Shown here one piece after another: positions 6,595 to 13,523 of a stretch of 46,752 nucleotides of DNA. The notes under the pieces are model-generated. The model was given only the letters and a program-made list of their open reading frames with translations. It ran no database searches and was not told the DNA's origin. The DNA is taken from contig NZ_JAURWA010000099.1 in assembly GCF_030655195.1 (NCBI RefSeq), forward strand, positions 1 through 46,752. The letters are read 5' to 3'. The stretch comes from Patulibacter sp. (GTDB lineage: Bacteria > Actinomycetota > Thermoleophilia > Solirubrobacterales > Solirubrobacteraceae). The position numbers and the translations under genes are program-made. Numbering within the stretch: the stretch's first letter is position 1; each line of letters begins with the position of its first letter.

Positions 6595-8607
6595 CCGAGC
6601 CGCGCCCGCCCGGGTCGCCGTGGTGTCCGCCCGCTCGTCCGCCAGCCGCTCGTAGAACGCCTCGAGGGCGTCGATCTTCCTCGGCCAGGCGTAGCTCGCC
6701 GCGGTCTCGTGTCCGGCGGCGATCAGGCGCTCGCGCAGGTCGCGATCCGTCAGGAGGCGCTGGAGGGCGTCGGCCACGTCCTGGGGGTCGCGGCCGGGCA
6801 TGAGGCAGTTCACGCCGTCGACGCAGAAGTCGCGGTTGCCGTTGGAGTCGGTGCAGACGACCGCCGCGCCGGCGGCCATGGCCTCCAGCGGCGGCAGGCA
6901 GAAGCCCTCGTGCTTCGAGGTCTGGACGAGCACGGAGGTCTCGTTGAGGAGCACGTTGACCTCCTCGTCGGAGGGGAAGCGCAGGAACGTGACGGCGTCG
7001 CCGAGGCCCTCGGCGAGCTCGGGCTCGGACCCGAAGAGCGTCAGGCGTGGCTTTGGCTCCGGCAGGCGCTCGTACGCGGCGCGCGTGAGGGGGAAGTCCT
7101 TGAGCGGGTTGGAGCGCGCCGTGGAGAGGATCGTCCCCTCGGTCCGCGCGACGTCCGGCAGGGTGCGGTAGGTGTCGACGTCCAGGCCCGGGGTGAACGG
7201 CAGCGGGTCCGCGACGCCGAGCTTCTTCAGCTCGTCCGCCACCCAGATCGACCCGGCGAGGTAGGCGAACTCGGGTCGGTAGCTCGCGTGGACCTTGGCG
7301 TGGTCCTTCGGGGAGGCGTAGTACGAGCTCTCGACGTCCTGGACGAGGTAGACCGGGATGCCGTGCAACAGCGAGGCCTCCCAGACCCAGGAGGACGTCT
7401 CCCACCACGTCGCGACCTTGATGGCGTCGATCGGTCCCAGCTCGTGAGCGAGCTCCGCGTAGGAGTCGAACGTCCGGACGGGGACCTGCAGATCGAACCA
7501 GTCGGGTCCGCCGTCCTCGTCGAGGGTCCAGAGCTCGGGGTGGTGGCCCTTCTCGAGCAGCCCGTTCAGGTGGGTGAAGATCACGCGGTGACCGCCGCCG
7601 ATGCCGGTGTCCTGCGTCACGTAGATCACGCGCAGGCCGCCGTCCTCGGCGCGCACGGGTCGGTGGTCGAGGTCCTGGCCCCAGCGGTCCCAGAAGCGCT
7701 GCTGCGAGGCGAGCTCGCGGTCGCCCTGGACGGTGCCGCGGGTCTTGCTCTCGTGGTGGAAGAGCACGGACTGCGGGGCGTAGCCGACCCGCTTGCCGTG
7801 AGCCCACGCCCGCAGGCAGTAGTCCACGTCCTCGTAGGCCATGCCGAAGCCCTCGTCGAGCTCGCCGATCTCGTCGAGCGTGCCGCGCGTGATGTAGAGC
7901 GCCGCCCCGGTGGCCGCGAGCGTCGGCCCTTCGACGTTCGCCGGCGGGAAGTCCGCGGGCTTGAAGCGGAACCGGTGGTCGAACCACTGCGGCTGGTCGT
8001 GGTTGCGCAGCACGCCGCCATGCTGGATCGACGTGTCGGGATAGAGCAGACGCGCCCCCACCAGGTCGAAGTCGCGGCGGTAGGCGGCGTACTGCAGCGC
8101 CGCGAGCCAGCCGCGCTGGGCGATCACGTCGGAGTTGAGGAGGACCGCGTCCTCGTCGCGCCGGACCGTCGCCAGGCCGCGGTTGCAGTTGGCCGCGAAG
8201 CCGCGCTGCTCCGCGCCGAGGACGGTCTCGAAGCCGTGCTCGACCGCCAGCGCCTTCAGGGCCGCGACGTGCTCGGGGGCGGAGCCGTCGTCGGTCACGA
8301 CGATCCGGACCTTCGCGGGGTCGGTCGTCTTCCGGATGCTCTTCACCGCGTCGGCGACGAGGTCCGGCGAGCCGTAGGACGGGATGACGATCGCGACGGG
8401 GCGCGCGTGGCGCTTGTACCAGGCGCGGGCCGGTCCGCTGGCGTCGCCGACGCCTCCGACGGCACTGCCGGGAAGCAGCCGGACCGGGGCGGAGACAACG
8501 CGGCGGCCGAGCTCGGCCCAGCCGAGGTGCTGCACGGTCAGGACCGCCCGGCGCGGGAGGCCGGTCAGCAGGCGGCGGAGGTGGCGGAGGTACAACGACG
8601 GGTCCAC
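6589..8607 (-). CDS. Two-domain glycosyltransferase (GT2 + GT4)
   Basis: This 672-aa soluble protein carries two transferase domains, so it may add two successive sugars to one acceptor. The N-terminal GT2 domain (about 70-320) shows VAIVIPSYGSPDLV, DDGSAPEH, LLNSDV and GMAYEDVDYCLRAW. The C-terminal GT-B domain (about 325-650) is GT4-like with TSKHEGFCLPPLEAMAAG, the E-x7-E donor-site motif. Its first part, VTQDTGIGGGHRVIFTHLNG, matches rhamnan/O-antigen-type GT4 enzymes. The GTG start is supported by a CACACT box 7 bases upstream. It converges on the DUF2142 gene. The linkage and sugar cannot be read from sequence. Confidence 0.88.
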   Translation of the reverse strand: MDPSLYLRHLRRLLTGLPRRAVLTVQHLGWAELGRRVVSAPVRLLPGSAVGGVGDASGPARAWYKRHARPVAIVIPSYGSPDLVADAVKSIRKTTDPAKVRIVVTDDGSAPEHVAALKALAVEHGFETVLGAEQRGFAANCNRGLATVRRDEDAVLLNSDVIAQRGWLAALQYAAYRRDFDLVGARLLYPDTSIQHGGVLRNHDQPQWFDHRFRFKPADFPPANVEGPTLAATGAALYITRGTLDEIGELDEGFGMAYEDVDYCLRAWAHGKRVGYAPQSVLFHHESKTRGTVQGDRELASQQRFWDRWGQDLDHRPVRAEDGGLRVIYVTQDTGIGGGHRVIFTHLNGLLEKGHHPELWTLDEDGGPDWFDLQVPVRTFDSYAELAHELGPIDAIKVATWWETSSWVWEASLLHGIPVYLVQDVESSYYASPKDHAKVHASYRPEFAYLAGSIWVADELKKLGVADPLPFTPGLDVDTYRTLPDVARTEGTILSTARSNPLKDFPLTRAAYERLPEPKPRLTLFGSEPELAEGLGDAVTFLRFPSDEEVNVLLNETSVLVQTSKHEGFCLPPLEAMAAGAAVVCTDSNGNRDFCVDGVNCLMPGRDPQDVADALQRLLTDRDLRERLIAAGHETAASYAWPRKIDALEAFYERLADERADTTATRAGAARA

Positions 8608-8614
8608 GCCGTCC

Positions 8615-8620
8615 AGTGTG
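8615..8620 (-). promoter_or_regulatory. CACACT box, possible leaderless promoter
   Basis: The box ends 7 bases before the GTG at 8607. It lacks the first T of TANNNT, so it is a weaker case than the others. Confidence 0.35.
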
Positions 8621-8675
8621 AACCGGATCGCGGCGCGGCGCGGTGGCGACGGGATCGCCGGCCGGGGTCGCGGGC

Positions 8676-8697
8676 GCCGGGGCGCAGCCGCCCCGGC
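8676..8697 (-). terminator. GC hairpin after a GT2 gene
   Basis: A perfect 9-bp stem (8676-8684 with 8689-8697) with a four-base loop lies 6 bases beyond the stop of the gene ending at 8704. There is no U-tract. Confidence 0.55.
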
Positions 8698-8703
8698 CCC
8701 GGA

Positions 8704-9678
8704 CTACGCCTCGAGGTCCAGCCGCTCGACGGTCGCGATGCCGTCGCGCGAGCACCAGCGCCGCACGGGCGCGGGCAGTCGATCCGCCCGGGTGCCGGCC
8801 ACGGAGGCCACGGCGCGCTCGGTGTGGTGCACGAACGAGGCGAGCGTCGTGCGGTCCAGGGACCCCGCCGAGACGCCGCGCGCCCGCACCCACGCGCGGT
8901 CCGCCGCCGTCTGCCGCCGGATGCCGCCCAGGACGGCGCGCGGGGCGGCCGAGGACCGCATCCCGTAGACCTCGTGGAGGGCGCGGAACTCGTCGAAGAG
9001 CCGCGAGAACCGTTCGCCGAAGGGGTAGTCGTGCGAGTGCTCCACAGCCGCCGCGGGCACGAACGCGCGAGCCCATCCCGCGCGCAGCAGGTCCACGGCC
9101 AGCAGCTGGTCCTCCGCGTAGGCGACGTCGCGGAAGGGCGTGTCCTCCCAGGCGCGGCGCAGGAGCGCGCCGTTGGCGTCGGTGTGGAAGGTCGCGGGCG
9201 ACGGGCGCAGCGGGTCGGGGACGTCGCGCTGCCGGTAGATGCTGGGCGTCCCCGCCGGGCCCGCCATCGCGGAGAACATCTCGCTCAGCTCGCGCGTCGT
9301 CGCGACGCTGGCCCCCGGGATCGGCCGGTACGGCCCACAGGCCAGGGCCACGTCGTCGGCCAGGTCGAACGCCTCGACCATCGTCCGCAGCCACGAGCGC
9401 CCCGCGGGGACGGCGTCCTGGGTGAGGAAGACCACGACGTCGCCCGAGGACTCGCGCATCAGGAGGTTGCGCGTGCGGCCGTGTCCGAAGGCGGAGCGCT
9501 CGATGCGCACCAGCCGGGCACCGGCGGCCTCCGCGACGAGGTCGGACCCGTCGCCCGAGCCCGAGTCGCAGACGACCAGCTCGTGCTCGGGGCCGTCCTG
9601 CTCGCCCAGCGCGAAGAACAGCTCCTGCAGCCGGGAGCCCCCGTTGAGCACCGGGATGGCGACGGAGACGGAGCGCAC
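8704..9678 (-). CDS. GT2 family glycosyltransferase, rhamnosyltransferase-like
   Basis: The 324-aa cytoplasmic protein has a GT-A fold: VSVAIPVLNGGSRL at the N-terminus, CDSGSGDGS, and FLTQDAVP in place of the usual DxD acidic loop. The run TRNLLMRESSGDVVVFLTQD, followed by Y.EDQLLAVDLLRAG, is typical of rhamnosyltransferase-like GT2 enzymes. The frame is open further upstream to 9900, but the GTG at 9678 is chosen because a TACGAT -10 box ends 6 bases before it and the extension looks like random GC-rich translation. It diverges from the ArnT-like gene over a 109-base gap and is followed by a GC hairpin. The acceptor is unknown. Confidence 0.85.
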   Translation of the reverse strand: MRSVSVAIPVLNGGSRLQELFFALGEQDGPEHELVVCDSGSGDGSDLVAEAAGARLVRIERSAFGHGRTRNLLMRESSGDVVVFLTQDAVPAGRSWLRTMVEAFDLADDVALACGPYRPIPGASVATTRELSEMFSAMAGPAGTPSIYRQRDVPDPLRPSPATFHTDANGALLRRAWEDTPFRDVAYAEDQLLAVDLLRAGWARAFVPAAAVEHSHDYPFGERFSRLFDEFRALHEVYGMRSSAAPRAVLGGIRRQTAADRAWVRARGVSAGSLDRTTLASFVHHTERAVASVAGTRADRLPAPVRRWCSRDGIATVERLDLEA

Positions 9679-9684
9679 CGGGCC

Positions 9685-9690
9685 ATCGTA
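9685..9690 (-). promoter_or_regulatory. TACGAT -10 box, leaderless promoter
   Basis: The box ends 6 bases before the GTG at 9678 and sets that start codon. Confidence 0.55.
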
Positions 9691-9774
9691 CGGGCGCTCC
9701 CGGAGGAGGGCCCCGGACCCGGCGACCCGGCCGGGCCCGGGAGTCGCGTTGCGGCGTGCGGCGTACGGGGCTCC

Positions 9775-9780
9775 TACACT
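9775..9780 (+). promoter_or_regulatory. TACACT -10 box, leaderless promoter
   Basis: The box ends 7 bases before the GTG at 9788 and sets that start codon. Confidence 0.55.
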
Positions 9781-9787
9781 GCCCCGC

Positions 9788-11089
9788 GTGTCCGCGGCAG
9801 CGCCCCCAGTGCCCTCCGCCCGTCGCCGGGTGCTGCCCGCGTGGCCGTGGGCGATCCTCGCCGTGGCGCTGGCCCTGCGCGTGGTCGTCGTGCTCGCCAC
9901 GCCCGGCTACTTGCCCTTCGGCGACCCCGCGGACTACGACCGGATCGGCCGGTTCCTGGAGTACTTCGGGACCTACCCGCCCACGACGTTCGCCGACCCG
10001 GCCGGCCCGGCTGCGCTGCGCCCGCCGGGCTACCCCTACTTCCTCGCGGCCGTCTACGAGGTCGTCGGCGTCCGCTGGACGGTCGTGCGGCTGATCGCGG
10101 CGCTCCTGGGGACCGTGGGGGTCCTGCTGCTCTGGGACGTCGTGCGGCGCCTCTGGGACGTCCGGCTGGCGATCTGGACGGCGGCCGTCGCGGCGGTGCT
10201 CCCGAGCCTCGTCTGGGTCGGCGGCGGGCTGACGGCGGAGTCGCTGTTCGTCCCGCTGGTGCTCGGGGCCGTCTGGGCGGTGGTCCGCCACCGCGACGCA
10301 GGGGGCAGCGCGCTCTGGGTGCTGGCCGCCGGCCTGCTGCTCGGCGTCGCGGTGCTCACGCGCAGCAACGGCGGGATCCTGTTGCTGCCGCTGCTGGTCG
10401 CCGCGTGGGTCCCCCGTCGTCGGTGGACCGACCCGGTCGTGCTGCTGCTCGGGACCGTCGTCGCGCTGACGCCGTGGACGGTCCGCAACGCGGAGGCCTT
10501 CGGGGCGTTCGCCCCGCTGGGCACGCAGTCGGGGTTCACGATCGCGGGTGCCTACAACTCCAATGCCGACACCGGCGGGAAGTACTACGCGGCGTGGCAG
10601 CTGCCGATGGACGTCCCCGCGCTGAAGCCGCTGTTCGGCCGACCGGACCTGAACGAGGCGCAGGTCGACGCCGAGCTCCGGGATCGGGGCATCGCCTTCG
10701 CCAAGGACCACCCGGGGTTCGTCGTGGGCGCGACCGGCGTCCACGCCCTGCAGCTGTTCCACCTGTGGCCCGACATCGACCTGGGCAGCGGCAACTCGTT
10801 CCGCGAGACCGGGGTGCCCGAGTCGCTGTGGGGCGAGTACACCGCGGCGTTCTGGGTCTTCCTCGCCCTGGTCGTCGCCGGGATCGTGCTGCTCGTGCGG
10901 CGGCACGAACGGCCCGGTCCGCTGTGGCTGTGGGCGATCCCCGTCCTGATCGTGCTGAGCGTCGTGCCGCTGCTGGGCCCGCCGCGCTACCGGATCCCCG
11001 CCGACCCGTTCCTGGCCATCCTCGCGGGCGTGGCGCTCACGGCCCTGAGGGACCGTCTCCGGTCGCCGGGACTGTCGCGCCCGGCGTAG
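9788..11089 (+). CDS. GT-C glycosyltransferase, ArnT/PMT (GT39/GT83-like)
   Basis: This integral membrane protein (433 aa) should transfer a sugar from a polyprenyl-phosphate donor to an acceptor on the outer face. After a first helix, the loop has PFGDPADYDRIGRFL, the acidic position expected in PMT-type enzymes, then RPPGYPYFLA. About ten helices follow, with GLTAESLFVPL and the C-terminal PPRYRIPADPFLAILAG, a common end pattern in this superfamily. GTG at 9788 is chosen because a TACACT box lies 7 bases before it; the upstream extension is shadow sequence. It precedes a two-gene DUF2142 module on the same strand. The substrate is not predictable from the sequence. Confidence 0.85.
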   Translation: MSAAAPPVPSARRRVLPAWPWAILAVALALRVVVVLATPGYLPFGDPADYDRIGRFLEYFGTYPPTTFADPAGPAALRPPGYPYFLAAVYEVVGVRWTVVRLIAALLGTVGVLLLWDVVRRLWDVRLAIWTAAVAAVLPSLVWVGGGLTAESLFVPLVLGAVWAVVRHRDAGGSALWVLAAGLLLGVAVLTRSNGGILLLPLLVAAWVPRRRWTDPVVLLLGTVVALTPWTVRNAEAFGAFAPLGTQSGFTIAGAYNSNADTGGKYYAAWQLPMDVPALKPLFGRPDLNEAQVDAELRDRGIAFAKDHPGFVVGATGVHALQLFHLWPDIDLGSGNSFRETGVPESLWGEYTAAFWVFLALVVAGIVLLVRRHERPGPLWLWAIPVLIVLSVVPLLGPPRYRIPADPFLAILAGVALTALRDRLRSPGLSRPA

Positions 11090-11114
11090 GGGGCCGCGCC
11101 CGAGGCGGGGCGGC

Positions 11115-11120
11115 TACAGT
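11115..11120 (+). promoter_or_regulatory. TACAGT -10-like box
   Basis: It resembles the box at 9775, including the following GCCCGCGT, but no start codon follows at 7 bases. Transcription would start near 11128 and give a leader of about 40 bases before the ATG at 11168. Confidence 0.4.
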
Positions 11121-11167
11121 TGCCCGCGTCGCAGGATCGCCTCCCGGTCCCACGGCGCGACCCGTCC

Positions 11168-11980
11168 ATGTCCTCCACGCCTGACCCACCCGGCTCGCGC
11201 GACCGGACGCTGCCCTGGCGCGCGCTCGTCGTCGCCGTCGTCGTCCTCGTCGTGGGCGTCCTCCCATTGGCCGGCAGCCTGCTGGATCGTCGGGACGAGC
11301 GGCTGGCGACGAACACGCGCCTGCTCGGCAACTCGAGCTGGTCCGCGATTGAGCCGGGGGCCCGCGAGTGCGCGGACACCACGAGCGACGACGCCCTCGC
11401 GCTCCCGGAAGGGGCCACCGGGGTCGAGATGTTCGTCCGCCGCCCCGTGCGCCCGGCTCCGCGACTTTCCGTGACGGTCACCGGGCGGCGCGCGTCCGTC
11501 CGGGGGACGGCAGCGGCGTCGACGCCCGAGGGCGGCGGTCCCGTCCTCGTCGAGCTCGACCGCGACCTCCCCGCCAGCATGCGGCGGATCTGCGTCCGCA
11601 ACGTGGGTGCGCAGCGGGTGGAGCTGGCGCGGTCCCTCGACGCCGGCGGGAACGGCCGCACGCTGCTCACCGCGGGCAAGGGGGCGAACGAGCCCGAGCG
11701 CGAGGCGCGGCCGACCCTCCGGTTCGACCTTATCGGCCGGCAGGACGCCGTCGCCGGGTCGCTGCTCGGCCGCGGCCTGGACCACGCGACGGCGTTCAAG
11801 CCGGACGGGGTCGGGCCGCTCGTCATCCTGGGCGGCCTCGTCCTCGTGCTCTTCGGCGGCGGGGCCGGGCTCGTACTGGTCGCGCGGACCCCCTCCGACC
11901 CCGAGCCGTCCGGCGGCACGGACGTGCCTCGCGCCGCCGGTCCACTGGCCGGTCCGGACGGACGGCGGGGCGGATGGTGA
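11168..11980 (+). CDS. Two-Cys extracytoplasmic membrane protein, partner of DUF2142
   Basis: This 270-aa protein of no named family has one N-terminal helix (about 17-36), a soluble segment predicted outside the membrane, a second helix (about 213-236) and a short charged tail inside. The soluble part has beta-type alternation and two cysteines, Cys68 and Cys142, the second in RRICVRNVG. Cys spacing and layout match residues 1-215 of the protein at 4416-6548 and the protein at 23111-23941. The ATG at 11168 follows a probable promoter at 11115. Its stop overlaps the start of the DUF2142 gene (ATGGTGA), so the two are co-translated. It may bind the glycan acceptor or stabilise the transferase; that is inference. 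Confidence 0.75.
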   Translation: MSSTPDPPGSRDRTLPWRALVVAVVVLVVGVLPLAGSLLDRRDERLATNTRLLGNSSWSAIEPGARECADTTSDDALALPEGATGVEMFVRRPVRPAPRLSVTVTGRRASVRGTAAASTPEGGGPVLVELDRDLPASMRRICVRNVGAQRVELARSLDAGGNGRTLLTAGKGANEPEREARPTLRFDLIGRQDAVAGSLLGRGLDHATAFKPDGVGPLVILGGLVLVLFGGGAGLVLVARTPSDPEPSGGTDVPRAAGPLAGPDGRRGGW

Positions 11981-13464
11981 GGTCCGACCGCTGGTGGCGC
12001 CGCGCGACGCTCCTCGTCGTCCTCGTCGCCTTCGTCCACGCCGCGTCGTGGGCGGTGCTGACGCCGCTCTTCCAGGGCCCGGACGAGATCGTTCACTACG
12101 GCTATACGGAGCGCGTGGCCGAGACCGGGCGTCCGCCGACGCCCGCCGGGAGCGGCGCCTTCAGCTCGATCTCCACGACCCAGACGCTGATCACCATCCC
12201 CTGGTCGATCACCGGGCTGCCGTCGTGGGACCGCGACGACAGCAACGCGCAGGACCGGGTCATGAAGCGGTTCGACGCCCCGGAGGCCAACCGCGACGCG
12301 CCCCAGGCCGCGGGATATCAAGCGGGCAACCCACCGCTCTACAACTACGTGACCGCGGTGCCGTACCTGGCCGCGAAGGCGACGGGCGCCACCGTCGAGG
12401 GCCGGATGATGGCGATGCGGCTGACAACGGCGCTCATCGGAGCCCTCGCGGTCCTCTTCGTGCTGCTCTTCCTCCGGGAGCTGCTCCCGCGGCGCCCCGT
12501 GGCGGTCGTGGTCGGGGCGCTGGCCGTGGCGCTGCAGCCGGTCTACGGCTGGCTCGCCGGGACCGTCAACAACGACCTCGCGGTGACGCTCGGCGGGACG
12601 ATCCTGCTCTACGGGGCGGCCCGTGCCTTCCGCCGCGGTCTCGACCTGCGCTCGGCGCTGATCATCGGGGCCGGCGCGTCGATCGGGATGCTCTCGAAGG
12701 TCTCTGCCTACGGCCTGCTCGCGGCGGCCGCCTGGTGCACCGCGTGGCTCTTGATCGGGCAGCGCCGACGGATCAGGATCGACGCCCGTCGGCTCGCCCT
12801 CGCGGTGGTCGTGATCGTCGTCCTCGCGTACCTGCCCCAGTGGGTCGTCGCCCAGCTGCGGCAGCCGCAAGGGTTGCTCGCCGGGGCCGAGAACGCGGCC
12901 GCGACGACGCCCGGGTCGGGCGCGCCGAGCGGCCTGGGCAAGGTCCGCGACGTCCTCTCGTACGTCTGGCAGTTCTACCTGCCGCGGCTCCCGGGGATGG
13001 ACGTTCAATTCCGAGGCTATCCGGACAACCCGGTCTGGCAGGTCTACCTCCAGCCGTTCATGGGCCGCTTCGGCTGGTTCCAGTACGGCTTCTCCACCGG
13101 TCAGTCCCAGCGGCTCCTGGGGATCTTGGCCGTCGCCCTCGTCGCGGCCCTCGCCGGTCTGTGGCGCCTGCGGTCCACCGCCCGACGGCACTGGGCCGCG
13201 CTGATCGGGCTCGTTGGCTCGTTCGTCGGCTACGCCGTGATGATCAACATCCGGGGCCAGCAGTTCCGCGACGAGACCGGTCAGGGCTTCGAGCAGGTCC
13301 GCTACCTGTTCCCGATGATCGGCTTCTACGGGCTGCTCGTGGCGCTCGCCCTGACCGGCCTGCCCGCGCGGTGGCGCCGCCCCGTCGCCGTCGGTGCCGT
13401 CGCGCTGATGCTCGTGCAGGTCGTGGCCTCCTGGGGCCTGACCTTCGACCGCTACTTCCTCTGA
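11974..13464 (+). CDS. DUF2142 family membrane protein (GT-C-like)
   Basis: The 496-aa multi-pass protein has the DUF2142 pattern: first helix, then PLFQGPDEIVHYGY (31-44), GNPPLYNYVTAVPYLAAKA, WQFYLPRLPGMD, and RYLFPMIGFYGLL close to the C-terminus. It lacks the fused N-terminal domain of the 4416-6548 protein; that domain is supplied by the gene immediately upstream, with a 7-bp overlap. GTG at 11977 is an alternative start. It probably acts as an extracytoplasmic glycosyltransferase using lipid-linked sugars. The family has no defined substrate that I can assert. A GC hairpin separates it from the convergent HAD gene. Confidence 0.82.
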   Translation: MVRSDRWWRRATLLVVLVAFVHAASWAVLTPLFQGPDEIVHYGYTERVAETGRPPTPAGSGAFSSISTTQTLITIPWSITGLPSWDRDDSNAQDRVMKRFDAPEANRDAPQAAGYQAGNPPLYNYVTAVPYLAAKATGATVEGRMMAMRLTTALIGALAVLFVLLFLRELLPRRPVAVVVGALAVALQPVYGWLAGTVNNDLAVTLGGTILLYGAARAFRRGLDLRSALIIGAGASIGMLSKVSAYGLLAAAAWCTAWLLIGQRRRIRIDARRLALAVVVIVVLAYLPQWVVAQLRQPQGLLAGAENAAATTPGSGAPSGLGKVRDVLSYVWQFYLPRLPGMDVQFRGYPDNPVWQVYLQPFMGRFGWFQYGFSTGQSQRLLGILAVALVAALAGLWRLRSTARRHWAALIGLVGSFVGYAVMINIRGQQFRDETGQGFEQVRYLFPMIGFYGLLVALALTGLPARWRRPVAVGAVALMLVQVVASWGLTFDRYFL

Positions 13465-13477
13465 GCGGACCGTCGGG

Positions 13478-13518
13478 CCGGGGCCAGGAGACCGGGGGCC
13501 CCGGAGGGCCGGCCCCGG
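13478..13518. terminator. GC-rich inverted repeat between convergent genes
   Basis: The arms CCGGGGCC (13478-13485) and GGCCCCGG (13511-13518) fall in the 59-base gap between converging genes. A competing pairing exists with GGCCCCGG at 13498-13505. It is a plausible two-way terminator without a U-tract. Confidence 0.45.
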
Positions 13519-13523
13519 TGGCG

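Noticed and set aside
6539-10906. Minus-strand frame of about 1,450 codons
   Set aside because: It overlaps genes on both strands, has no recognisable domains and reads as a shadow.
11120-11167. TTG start at 11120 for the two-Cys protein
   Set aside because: The TTG begins inside the TACAGT -10 box; the ATG at 11168 fits the predicted membrane helix better.
6709-11184. Very long open frame on the plus strand opposite several glycosyltransferase genes
   Set aside because: High-GC DNA keeps antisense frames open. The translation lacks family motifs, while the opposite strand and a different frame encode clear enzymes.
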